From: Isoetes taiwanensis
Taxonomy: Eukaryota; Streptophyta; Lycopodiopsida; Isoetales; Isoetaceae
Direction: 5' to 3'
Assembly: GCA_021234155.1 (NCBI GenBank)
Contig: JAJEKV010000062.1
Span: 7,768,425-7,832,424 of the forward strand
Length of the DNA: 64,000 bases
This document shows positions 11,301 to 21,605 of this stretch, one piece after another. Both the position numbers and the translations under genes were made by a program. Within the stretch, counting starts at the first letter, position 1. Each line of letters begins with the position of its first letter. Under the pieces are notes generated by a model. The model saw nothing but the letters and a program-made list of their open reading frames with translations, searched no databases and was not told the DNA's origin.

Positions 11301-12640
11301 CAAGCGGCGAGAATGTCATTCATCTCTATCAAATTTAAAATGCATCAAAGACAGTCGGAAGGGCAACCATAGTAACCACAATAATGTTAATTCTAAAGGC
11401 TCTATCACATACCTTAAGAAGGCTACACATCAAATGCAAATGATCTCAAACAACAAATACTAAAAGCTTTCAAGATTCCCCTACAAACTGGATCTATTCA
11501 CATATTAATTTTCCCTGCAAAGCAAAGTGGAAGTATCAGTCAGGTCTTAAACTCATAATTCCCTTGCAATTTTAGATGGAATGTTATTTTCATTCACCTA
11601 TCTAGAGATCTTTGCCTACCAACATCTGGTGTAAAATACCAGTTATTGATGACAGATACTTATTTTTAGAAGCCATACCTTAGGTATACTGTCCCAAATG
11701 AACACCTTACATAGTCCCATGTAAAATTATGGGACCATAATAGAATATGAAAGGACTTGAAGTACAGTTTGCCTCCATACCTAGGAAATGAAAAGTGTGG
11801 TTAAAATAACATATATGCATAAACTTGTATGTCACACTGAAATTACTGGCATATATAGTCAGTGTGAGAGTACAAAACCAACCATAGCTGGACAAAGACC
11901 TCCAAAAGCGAAAGAAAAGATATATCGATTCCCGTGAGCAGCAAGAGTTTCATAAAAGAACAATAGATATGCTCTAGAACTTTAAATCAAGACTTGAGAA
12001 AGATTCAAAGCATGCAGGCAAGTGGAAGATGAAGAAAACAATAAAGTTAGAGTCACTGTGGTTCCAAGCAATTTTGCAGTAGACAGAGAAAATTTTGGCA
12101 ACCTCCATTGGAAAAACAAAATACTACGTGTACAAAACCAAGTTATATATAGGGTCTGGAGCATTCCAAATGTCTCAGGAAGAAGAAAAATTAGTCTGCA
12201 GGTATGCAATCATACCCCAAAGAAGAAGTAAATTTAGTCTGAGGCACCATACCATGCCTAATACTTCCAGAATCATCCACGGGCAATCATAATGTTGCAA
12301 AACCTGGAAGCAGCTGCAGTATTCAGGAATTAGCTTGAAAGAAAAAAAGAAGAGAGGATAGAAACTTCCGGTAGAACATGCCACAGAGCTCCTTCTGGCG
12401 CTGCTAATCTATCCCGGGTGGACCTGGATGCCACCTGTAAGCATGCACAATCATGCACGATTTTGCCAAAATAAGGTGCGCAAATCCCTCTGAAGATATC
12501 CTCGTCTGCGGTGGAAATCAAAGAGCAAAAACTCATAGGAAAACTCCCACGATTTTTGGAAACCGGTAAATTTTTCCGGAGTTCAAAAATAAGTTAAAAA
12601 AGAATCCAAAAACATTTTCTGCCAGGCCGGATAATCCCAA
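8369..12640. other. AT-rich stretch, no confident gene
   Basis: About 4.3 kb with only short frames and no recognised domain. A (GAATA)n-like microsatellite lies at 10,683-10,708. Isolated exon-like pieces with good splice borders exist on the minus strand, for example near 10,614-10,672 and 12,436-12,536. They do not join into a protein I recognise. A non-coding transcript or introns of an unseen gene are possible. Confidence 0.35.
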
Positions 12641-12649
12641 ATTAACAAG

Positions 12650-12985
12650 GTAGATTTCAGGGGGATTGATTTAAAAGTGTTGGATGTAATGGTTTTGGTT
12701 AACTCCTTCATGGCCTTGGAATTGTGTAGATCTGGACCGTACGTAGCGATCCTCGTTTGTGGGGTATGCATGTACAAGTTTTTGTACAATATATATTAAG
12801 GTTTGCAAAATACTATAAGGTTTGAGAAAATGTACTTAATGATGTTAATTTTGTACATGTATTGTAAATATATTTTTGGAGCTCTCGCTGCCCTACGTAA
12901 CCCCCGTGTGAATATGCACCCAAACCAAAGGGGGTTTAAGGGGGATTTTAATTAAAATGTGCTAAATGCAATGGTTTGTGTTAAT
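12650..12985. mobile_element. Rearranged copy of the 5.8-kb MITE
   Basis: The core (GATCCTCGTTTGTGGGGTAT, the TACTATAAGGTTTGAG block, GAGCTCTCGCTGCCCTACGT) matches 5,930-6,100. The right end has ATGCACCCAAACCAAAGGGG plus the longer terminal extension ending near 12,985. At the left, the extension is present in the same direction as at the right instead of inverted, so the left end is rearranged. Confidence 0.55.
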
Positions 12986-13813
12986 AATATTAATGGTAGT
13001 TATGTGTTGATTGTTATATTAATTTTTTTTTTTTACAAAATACTTGCTAGGATCTAATCTAGCAAATAAAATACTCCAAAAACTAAACCTAGTTAGAATT
13101 TGAGACGTGGTCTGCCCTGGTTTTACCCAGGCCCAAAACTCAAACTGGCAGAAGGAAATACTTAGGCAAAGTGACCCAGGTACTGTGTATTTGCACCCAT
13201 TGAGAGGATGTTCCAAGTAGGGAGCTGAGATTCCAAGCCCCAATACCATGCAACACCAACTTAATGGTTAAAACAATTTGGGCCCTTTGGGCCCTAACTA
13301 ACGCAAACATAGGTAAATGTTATGGGCCTAAATATTAATTACTAAATATCAAATGAGCAAATGCCACAGAAAATATTATGGCAACCATGACAAATGCGAG
13401 GAAAAACATGTGTGAAGGAAATTGAAAGGTCTAGAATGTAAGAACAACGAATCCTATGAACAGAGCAATAGAAATAAGGAATTGAAGTAGTATGATACAT
13501 ATCCAGAAATATGTTGTTGCAAGTCTCTTCCACAATTTGGGAACATTAGAAAGAAATCTCACAAACACCAATCTTCTGCCAGTATAGGCCATTGCAACTC
13601 CACAAGAAATCATTAATTTGGCAGTTAAGAAAATTCGTGCATGTATTCTAGTCCTTTTGCAGCATCCAATGCTATTTTCATTCTGGTGTCCCAACTTAGA
13701 ATAGGCCTCTCAGGCGATGTTTCTGCATTAAACATTATAACAAAGAAAAAGAATGTTGGACATTTCCTGTAGGTAGATTAAAATCCCCCTTATATCTAAA
13801 ATATTCAAGGCAG

Positions 13814-14460
13814 TTAGAAGAAAGAAACTATAAGCCTATGGTCTTCATCTTCACAGTAGCCAATGAGATGAAGCAAGTAAGGCGAGTGCAAACGGCTAAG
13901 CATTTCTACCTGCAGCAAAAAAGGTATGTTTAGACTACATTAAGAAACAAGCTGAATTCCATTTGATGATCTAGTAATAACCTCAATCCGGAACTCCTCG
14001 TCGTGCCATTTGTCATCTACTTTCATCCTCTTTACCGCAACCATTTTTCCATGAGAGAAAAATGCCTTGTAAACACTTCCCAAACCACCCTGGCCTACAT
14101 AATTGTCAGGGCTAAAATTCTTGGTTGCTAATTGCAGCTGTTGGTAAGTGAATTAGGCTCTGAAGATGATGTATCTAGCTCAGGAAGAATGGGAGATTCT
14201 ACATCAGGTACATTGCTTTCTGGATCTGCAACATCTTCAGCTACTGCACAACAAAGTAGGAAAATCAGTATTTTAGATCCATAATTGTTGGCAAACATGA
14301 GAAATAAGCAATGCCAACAGAAATTGCAACAAATGCGAGGCCGCCGACAACAATGATTGCAATAATCCCACCACTGATCATATTTCCTCCTCCATCTCCA
14401 CCATTTTCAAGACCAGTGCTGATTGAAGCAGGAAAAGGAGCTTCAGCAGGATTCAGCATT
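13814..14460 (-). pseudogene. Truncated receptor-like protein kinase fragment
   Basis: Three exon-like pieces lie in order. 14,460-14,265 encodes a juxtamembrane/transmembrane segment (ISGGIIAIIVVGGLAFVAIS). About 14,244-13,982 encodes an acidic linker and then the kinase start, TYQQLQLATKNFSPDNYVGQ, with the glycine loop GQGGLGSVYKA and VAVKRM (ATP-binding Lys). 13,909-13,814 encodes VEMLSRLHSPYLLHLIGYCE. A one-base shift separates the acidic linker from the kinase frame. The protein then stops, so the catalytic loop and activation segment are absent. Plant RLKs signal from the plasma membrane; this fragment cannot have kinase activity. Confidence 0.8.
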
Positions 14461-14910
14461 GTCTCATCCCTGTGAAGCAGTACCTGGCTTATTTAGAGCA
14501 CATCAACTATTTTGTTGCAGAAAGCTTCGATTCTGTTGTGAGGGCGAATTAGACCTCCAGGACCAGGCTACATTGGAGAAACCAATGGTAATACAAATCT
14601 GATCTCACCATTTTCAACCACAGAACGTGACAATACGTCAAAGCCCTTCAAGGACAGTGGCAGAAAAGGTTACTTACATCGATAGAGTATTTCATGTGGC
14701 AAAAAAGTGGCATTTCATGTGTAAGAAAAGTGGTATTGATCTTTTGTAAAAAGGAAATGAAGAAGTAGAGTCGCTCCTCTGCAGAAGGGAAGATGCACAG
14801 GGCGCCTAGTCTAGTCTATGAAACCGCCAAGCAATTTACTGAGCAAGAGAAAAAAAAAGCAAGTCCAAATCTGTTTGGGCAGGATCCAAACAGAAAAGCA
14901 CTATTTGCAT

Positions 14911-15310
14911 TTACTTGGCATTCATATATGAGAAACTAATTTCGAGGAAAAACAAATGATCTTCTTGGGCAAGTCTGCAAACGAGAAAAAATGCGGCTCG
15001 AGAATTGGGGCAATTGCACGGAACATAGAATGCATTGATTTGGCCACAAGCACATAAGGTGCAGCTCTTGAAACTGCAGCCAAGAATTAGAATAGAAGAG
15101 CCCACATGATCCGTTCCAAACAGCCCTTTGCGCCCACATGATCCGTTCCAATGTATGTCACAATTTGGGATTCAGATTCTTCTTCTGCTTCATCCAGTCT
15201 CAGATTTAGCAGTGCCCCTTCTGAATTGGAAATCCGTTTTCCATTTACAAATGCCGCTGTGCCTGATTTAATCACCATCGCCAGCGAAGCAACGATCAAA
15301 ATGATATAGA
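14911..15310 (-). other. Possible upstream exon of the receptor-kinase fragment
   Basis: The minus strand has overlapping frames. One has a Cys-rich stretch, CTLCACGQINAFYVPCNCPN. Another starts MIVASLAMVIKSGTAAFVNG. Position and strand would suit an ectodomain exon of the kinase fragment 450 bp downstream. I do not recognise the domain, and the frames disagree. Confidence 0.2.
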
Positions 15311-15448
15311 AGCCAGAAGAATCTTATAATCTGCAAAAAATCTCTATTCAAAGGAATAAAATGGAGGACCTAAAGCGAGAAACCTAAGAGTACCTGCAAA
15401 TATATGTATTAGGCTTTGGATATGGCTTCAATTCGGGCAGACCTCTAC

Positions 15449-16077
15449 CGGGGTCTTTTTTGGCTCCCGAAATCGGGGTCTTCGGCGCCCGAAAATCGCT
15501 TAAGCGATTTTGGGGATGAAATTCAAGCCTGATTCAAGCCTGAAAAGCCCCCGCCGGAAACCACAAGTCATATTTACAGTACTGGATTCTCTGAAAATCT
15601 ACAAAAACATTGGAAAGCAGGGATGATGTGAGCAAAACCGGACTCGGTATGCAAAGAAAGAGTCGATTTGTATTGCTAGAGGGCCGATTAAGGACTGAGG
15701 AGGATCGATTTGCCTAGGAATCATAGAATCAGAGACTTTTACACCGATTTTGGAGCTATCAGACTGGGCTCGGATTCAAAGGAAAACAGGCCGAAATTGC
15801 TTAAGAAGAGCCGAAATTGGATTGGGCATGGTCGATTTGGCTTGGAAACGCTCCAATTTGGAAAATCGATGCTGAAAACATGCTGTGCCGTTGCTTTTCT
15901 AGAGCCACCCTTTCTGTGTCGTTGCTGATGATCGTATTTTCCGGCAACTGTGAAAATCGCTTAATTTTCCGGCAACTGTGAAAATCGCTTAAGCGATTTT
16001 CACTTTCCCCTTGAAAATCGCTTAAGCGATTTTGGGTCCGCGCGAGACCCCGATTTCGGGAGCCAAAAAAGGCACCG
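15449..16077. mobile_element. Mutator-like MITE with 9-bp target duplication
   Basis: Terminal inverted repeats of about 32 bp begin CGGGGTCTTTTTTGGCTCCC on the left and match the reverse complement of the right end with three mismatches. The direct repeat GACCTCTAC (15,440-15,448 and 16,078-16,086) is a 9-bp target-site duplication, as expected of Mutator-like elements. The interior contains the perfect palindrome AAAATCGCTTAAGCGATTTT three times (15,492-15,511, 15,981-16,000, 16,014-16,033). No transposase frame is present, so it is non-autonomous. Confidence 0.85.
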
Positions 16078-16460
16078 GACCTCTACCTCAAAGCTTTTCC
16101 CCTCCACACAACCCTAACAAAAAAAAACCCTAAAACTAATGGGAGGATATTCACCACAGGATTTGCCCCCTTTTTTAAAATCAACGGCTAACAAAAGGGT
16201 GCACTCTAGAAATACTATTTAGTACACCTGGATGAATACGGCCACCAAATCATATGAAAACCTTAGAGAAAACAGTACAAAAACACAAAAAAAAACCCCT
16301 GTTATAATGCTAGATATTCATACGAGGGCATACTCTACATTAAATTGAATCTAGTGTGAACAAAATACTGGCATCAACATTTGTCAACAAAAACACTATT
16401 GGTAACAAGAGAAGTATTGCATGGATTGCCCTTATAAAGCTTTTACGCTCAACATATTTA

Positions 16461-17030
16461 TTAGAATAGAATAGAATAGAATAGATTTTTTAACGTCCAC
16501 AAAGACCAAGAGTCCATGGGACCCTCTTTGTTATTTTCATAAATTAGCACAATACCAAAACCATGTTGAATTGATACAAAAATAACGAGTCTAACATTAG
16601 AATAAAATAATATAAATTACCACAATGTCAAAATCATGTTGAATTAATATGAAAATAACGAGTCTAACATTAGAATACAATGTTACATTGCTTAGAATGT
16701 AACTGGAGCTTACACTGAAGGACCACTCTTGGATGGTCTACTAAGGGACCACTCTTGGCCTCCGAAATCAACATCCTCAAGCAACTTGTGGGAACCATTT
16801 GTAACCAATGTTATACACCTTTAGGAAACAAGGACCCCAAAGCATCCACATTGTGCTTCTCAATCAACATCTTATTCACTACGAAACAAAACACCATAAG
16901 ATGGGAAATAGTTTCATCAATCAATGCGTAGGAAACATGGAGGAGGCAAAAGGGGCCTACTTTTAGGCACTTGTCAATTGATATTGTTGCCCAATCTTCT
17001 CCCTCAAACCACATACCCAAGGAAACCTTT
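16461..17030 (-). mobile_element. 5'-truncated LINE, 3' end
   Basis: On the minus strand the element ends CCATGGACTCTTGGTC, then TTGTGGACGTTAAAAAAT followed by (CTATT)n at 16,461-16,483. This is the same 3' terminal block as the full LINE at 42 kb. Upstream, a frame at 16,811-17,020 includes IDETISHLMVFC, which resembles the zinc-knuckle tail of LINE ORF2 but is weak. A 70-80 bp segment is duplicated in tandem at about 16,540-16,680. Confidence 0.6.
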
Positions 17031-17774
17031 CAATTGCCTCATAAATTGTCCATGACTACTTGAAGTCTACAAACAAAACTGACATGGTCCAAAATACAAG
17101 GCCAATGAAGTTGAACGGAGTTTTAACTTGGTAAACCAAGGAACTCGGGAATGGGGGTAACTATCAGCCTCGTGCAAATTCCTAGATTTAACACGATCTA
17201 CTCAATTAGGGGTTAGTTAGCGTTTCGTATTAGTTAAGTTAATAAATATCAGATATAACAATTAATTATACCAAAGATTTAAGAATAGGTAATGGGATAG
17301 ATCGATAGCTAGAGAGACAATAAAACTTGGATGCTTGTGGGTCATGCATGACTTGCAAGAATCTAACGAAAACGAGCAAAAGTGTGGTCAATCACCTCAA
17401 GGATGTGAGGATGACCTGGCACCTTCAACTCGTCAATCCACTCATGTCATTATCTGTAGCAATATTTGGAAGCTCAAGGCAATGACCTGTGTGCCACAAT
17501 TGTTCATGGAGGTGCACCTAACTTTGGACGGTGACCATGAGGCCGGGGCCCATGGGACCATGCTCAATGTGCATCGATAAGCTACTAGACTTGGTCAACC
17601 TAACTTAGACAATCATTTTGGATCAAGTTGCTTAGATTTCTTACGCATAACAACTTTTCTATAAGATCGTTGGACATGCAATTTGCCAACTAAGGGCAAC
17701 TTGTCAATTTGGAAGCAACCCCAAAAGTTTAAACAAAACGAGATAAAAAAATGTTTCACACGATTTCTTGTTAT

Positions 17775-17820
17775 TACTACAAGAAATTTATTGCGGCGGC
17801 CAAGGCCGCCGCGAACATTT
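17775..17820 (+). mobile_element. CACTA-like terminus fragment
   Basis: TACTACAAGAAA followed by a GC-rich perfect palindrome (GCGGCGGCC-AA-GGCCGCCGC, 17,793-17,812) resembles the ends of non-autonomous plant CACTA elements, whose ends read CACTACAAGAAA. The first base differs from the consensus and I see no matching second end nearby. Confidence 0.4.
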
Positions 17821-18368
17821 CTTTAGTTCAAACCTGTGCAGTTGGACCCATTGTTAAAGTCCAACGTTTGACAATGCAATGCCTGCTTAGAAAAAAGGAA
17901 GCCAACTTCGCCAAGGAACACATTCATTATTTATACAAAGAAAGTTAGAAGCAAATAACAATATATCAAACTAGGGATCGACTAGGTGCCAAATTTATGG
18001 TTTGGTTAGACAGTTCCATTTGAGTCCTTGACCAAAGGGTTTAGTGCCTCGTAAAAGAGGGGCTTGTTAGAAGAAGGGGACGATTTTGGAGAAAACACAC
18101 TAGAGAAAATTTTTACTTATCATTCGCCCCTACTTATAGGGCATCAGTTTGCTGGTGTCTGATGATATTTAAGCGGCTGTTTAAATCACAGAGAATCTCA
18201 TATATAACATAGTACAATAATTGCCAAATTTGTGATACAAATTATTTTGCAACATCATGTTCAGTGTGGTAAGATCTGTTGCATGCACAAAACAGCTCCA
18301 AAAGTCTAACTGCACAACAAAATTGAAGTCCAAAACCTTAAATAACCAATCCAATTAAACAACCCAAT

Positions 18369-19251
18369 TCAAACTTTTGCTTCTTTGCCACCACCAGTTA
18401 CTTTCTTATAGCCGGTGTAGAAAAGTAGACCCCAACCTGCAAGAGAGAGCAGAACGAACTGCAAAAAGAGTGAAATGGTTATCAGGCAGATCGCATCACT
18501 CGCATGTTATCCCTTTTCTTCCTAAAACTACGGGGTAGCTCAGTGAAATAATTTATGTCAAACTCAACAAATTCTTTCACACATGTGAGCCATTTTACAG
18601 AGAAAAAATAAAAACGTGCATGTAACCTTCAAGCTTAAACTCCAGTATAGATACGTGTTATAAAGGCTCTAATAGAAAGCACATAATTGTCTAAGGCATA
18701 GCCAATTTTTATTTTCATTCACATAAATAAAATTAGTTTATTTCCCAAAACCATCCCTTACTGCAGCATTGGGCAAAGATCCTTACATGGCCGGCTGAAT
18801 CGAAAAGCATTTCACAAATATAACTATAAAAATTATTACAATGATGCCAAGAAGCTACATTCAAGTCCTAATCACTGTATCCTAATAACATCGAACGGGA
18901 ACAAAGAAAATTGCAGAATTACCAGATGAGAAGGGCCGGGAGAAACGTTGAGCAGGCGCAGTTATAGAGTAGCATGCATTGTGGTCATTAGTCCTTCTTC
19001 GATGCCAAACTCATCATTGACAACCTACAACAATCCCATCCAAATTCAGTATCACAAATTTTATATCTGATAATACCTCGCAGAAGAGTAGTATCCCATA
19101 CCTTAGCAAGCGGAGCAAGACAATTCGTGCAACTAGCATTTGAAACAGGGGATTTGCACACAGCACAACAGCAAAAAGGGCAAAACCATTCCTCTTCGGG
19201 CGCTTCATCCAAATCATGCCATGGCCAGAGAGACGCAGCATAAGAACCCAT
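18369..19251 (-). pseudogene. Spliced chimera containing the GAPDH active-site segment
   Basis: Exon A (19,251-19,102) encodes MGSYAASLWPWHDLDEAPEE and a Cys-rich stretch, then VSNASCTNCLAPLAK. That is the GAPDH catalytic-Cys region with one Thr missing from ASCTTNC. A 77-base GT-AG intron (19,101-19,025) follows. Exon B (19,024 on) reads VVNDEFGIEEGLMTTMHATL, which continues GAPDH, then TAA. The same frame runs on to a splice donor at about 18,921. Exon C (18,458-18,369) encodes AGWGLLFYTGYKKVTGGGKE near the end of a small protein with one hydrophobic helix. The intron after LAPLAK appears to be the position used in plant GapC genes, which suggests DNA-level capture. The 70-residue ORF lacks the NAD domain and cannot be a dehydrogenase. 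Confidence 0.7.
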
Positions 19252-19845
19252 TGTTACCTGGTGTGTGGGCGGCGGTGTGCAAGAGCAGAGCTCGCCGAAA
19301 TGGAGCAGAGTGAACTGGAGAAGGCAAAGCCTCAGTGAGAGATCAGACGGAGGGGATTTCTTCGAAGCTGATAAAATAAAACGTGGCGTTGTTTGCAATT
19401 TTCTCTGGAATATTTTTTGCACCCTATTTTTTCTCCCACCCAGGAATCTGGGAATCGAATCTTGGTGTGTCTCGATTATATATGTCTTGATTGGAATGTT
19501 TAGACAACTTGTTATTACATACAACTAGAGTGTCCTAAATATAGGATGCAATCATGTTTAAACCACGAGTATATCTGGAGTATATTCACGTCTTTATTAT
19601 GCTAAATACATAGAAAAAAGGAAAGGAAAAAAGTGAATCTTGCATTTTTGTGGACTTAAAGCATTTATTTATTTATTTTGTGATTTAAAGTGTTTTAATG
19701 GACTTAGGGTAATTTCCCTCTAGAGCGGTGTCTCATATTTTCGCCACATAAGCAAATAAGAAAGAAATGATTTTCTACTTTTAAAAATAAGACATGTCCC
19801 ATTTAGGTTTGGATAGCTTCGGTTCCTCGTTTTAAGGGGAATGGA

Positions 19846-19888
19846 GTCTTATTTTATACCCGGGATTTCCCCCGGTATAAAATAAGAC
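19846..19888. repeat. Short foldback
   Basis: GTCTTATTTTATACC (19,846-19,860) is exactly inverted at 19,874-19,888, with a 13-base GC-rich spacer. It lies in a 19.72-20.1 kb stretch rich in the words GTCTTATTTTAT and AAATAAGACATG, probably a decayed MITE cluster. Confidence 0.6.
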
Positions 19889-19942
19889 AGTGTCACATAT
19901 GTTAAAAATATCATTAAAATAAGACATGTCTTATTTTTTTTG

Positions 19943-20000
19943 GGTTTTCCACTAGCATTTTGATGGTGTCTTATTTTATGACACTTTATAGTGGAAAACC
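19943..20000. repeat. Short foldback, MITE-like
   Basis: GGTTTTCCACTA (19,943-19,954) is inverted exactly at 19,989-20,000 around a 34-base spacer containing GTCTTATTTTAT. It belongs to the same cluster as the foldback 60 bases upstream. Confidence 0.5.
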
Positions 20001-20496
20001 AACCTCAATTCTATGTGTCATATGATTTGGAGTCATAAACGGTGACATATCTCTACGTGACAGTTTTATTTTATGACTATAGTAGAAAATCACCCTTAGT
20101 ACATTTTTTGTGATTTAAGGCTCGTTTAAACATGACTACTGACTTTTCATATAAGGGAAGGGAAGCAGGGACATCCTTCGGCAAAAGTGGCAGACCGCCA
20201 ATCGCAAGACCCCTGCCGATTTCGTAGAAGGGGAGCCGTTGCTTCCCTTCCTCGACAAAATGGAACTGGGGAGACATGTTGATAAAGCTTTTGCAGATTA
20301 AGGGAGCATGGACAGATTAGATACCAGTCATTTGAATAGATTGGGCGAAGAGTCACTGCAAAGATGAAATTACCTGTAACAAACTGCTGCAAAGATGAAA
20401 CTCCCTACAAAGAAGAACTTGCTATGTGGAGCTCTGTGCAACATGCAATATGTGAAAAATGTTGCTCGAAAGTACTAGCGGCGGCTCAAAGAAATC

Positions 20497-20716
20497 TAAC
20501 CTTAGAACAAAACCCTAAAAGCGAACGACCCAATTTCCCTTCCGTGTTGTAGGCTGGTGCCACATGGCAGCATAAGAATGCAGGCCAAGGATCTAACCTT
20601 ACGACAAAGCCTTAAAAGAAAAACCGGCACAACTGATCACACGAAATGGAACGATCCGACTTCCCTTTCGTGTTGTAGGTTGGTGCCACACGACAACATA
20701 GGAATGCATGCCACGG
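20497..20716. repeat. Diverged tandem duplication, about 100-120 bp units
   Basis: Two units share TAACCTTA.GACAAA.CC and the block TTCCCTTTCGTGTTGTAGG. The second copy, from about 20,596, has a short internal expansion. No coding content is seen. Confidence 0.6.
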
Positions 20717-20768
20717 AATACATATAGTTGACCCAGTTTCTATTCTATGTGAAACAGGGAGGGGAAGA

Positions 20769-20826
20769 CATTCTTGCCAGCCCCCTGAGTGACCGGATTC
20801 TGCAGGTCAAGGGGCTGGCAAGAATG
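20769..20826 (+). ncRNA. miRNA-precursor-like hairpin candidate
   Basis: CATTCTTGCCAGCCCC (20,769-20,784) pairs perfectly with GGGGCTGGCAAGAATG (20,811-20,826). The pairing continues inward through TGACC/GGTCA with a small bulge, leaving a loop of about 10 bases. Weaker pairing continues outward (GGAGGGG with CCCCTTCC) to give a stem-loop of about 100 nt. It matches no miRNA family I know. Size and symmetry fit a plant pre-miRNA, but a small inverted duplication would look the same. Confidence 0.35.
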
Positions 20827-21605
20827 CATGACCCCTTCCGGTTCCATGACGTCAAGGTAAGATTACCTTATTCTACAGGTTTTGGGCAGCCCATTTGTCA
20901 TTCTTATTCACGGATTGCAACTTGTTACGCATGAGGTGGCCCATCCATAGTAGTCTAGGTTAGATGGATGATTTGTCAAATTAAGCTCAACTAACATTAG
21001 CTTGTCCAAATCATGGGTCACAACAGTCAATTGATTTTTCGATCTATTTAAAGTGTGGCAGCAGTAGATTGCACACTATTCCAAACTAATCAATGAGTAT
21101 AGAAAAAAATAATTGGTTCACAGACAACCAAACTCCACTCCAAGAAAAGGCCACAAGCATAGGCATGGACAGCACTAACAAAAGAAAAAAGAATATTTCC
21201 TTATCAGCACAAGGGCAACAACCCATTAGAAAAAGACGAGCGGCCTGGGCCACAATCAGCATCTATACCAAACAAAACCATCTCAAAAAAAGGATGGCCA
21301 TGGCTTTATCAAACGGTCATGTGAATTTACAGCTCTGTGTTGAATAAAGCAGGCATGGCATTCCATAGTATAGCAGTAAAAGCAACTCCTCTTCCTCAAA
21401 AGGATCTTTCTTCTTCTTACCCTTCCTAAATGCTCAAGAATCTCTCATCCGGTTTGCCATCAATTGCTGACCAGACTCAGTTTTTCTACAACTTCCATAT
21501 GTACAAAATCAGTTCGTTTAACAGTGCAATGATGCAGGTTGTTTTCTTTTTTTTGCACCTGTTCATCATGCCCTGTTCATGGCTTTTGTCTCCTTGCTTC
21601 TTCAT

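Noticed and set aside
12022-12231. Plus-strand frame MEDEENNKVRVTVVPSNFAV as a gene
   Set aside because: Only 69 codons, no homology I recognise, and a minus-strand frame of similar quality overlaps it.
21093-21347. 84-codon lysine/asparagine-rich frame downstream of the TAG gene
   Set aside because: Low-complexity composition, no recognised domain, and no gene structure around it.
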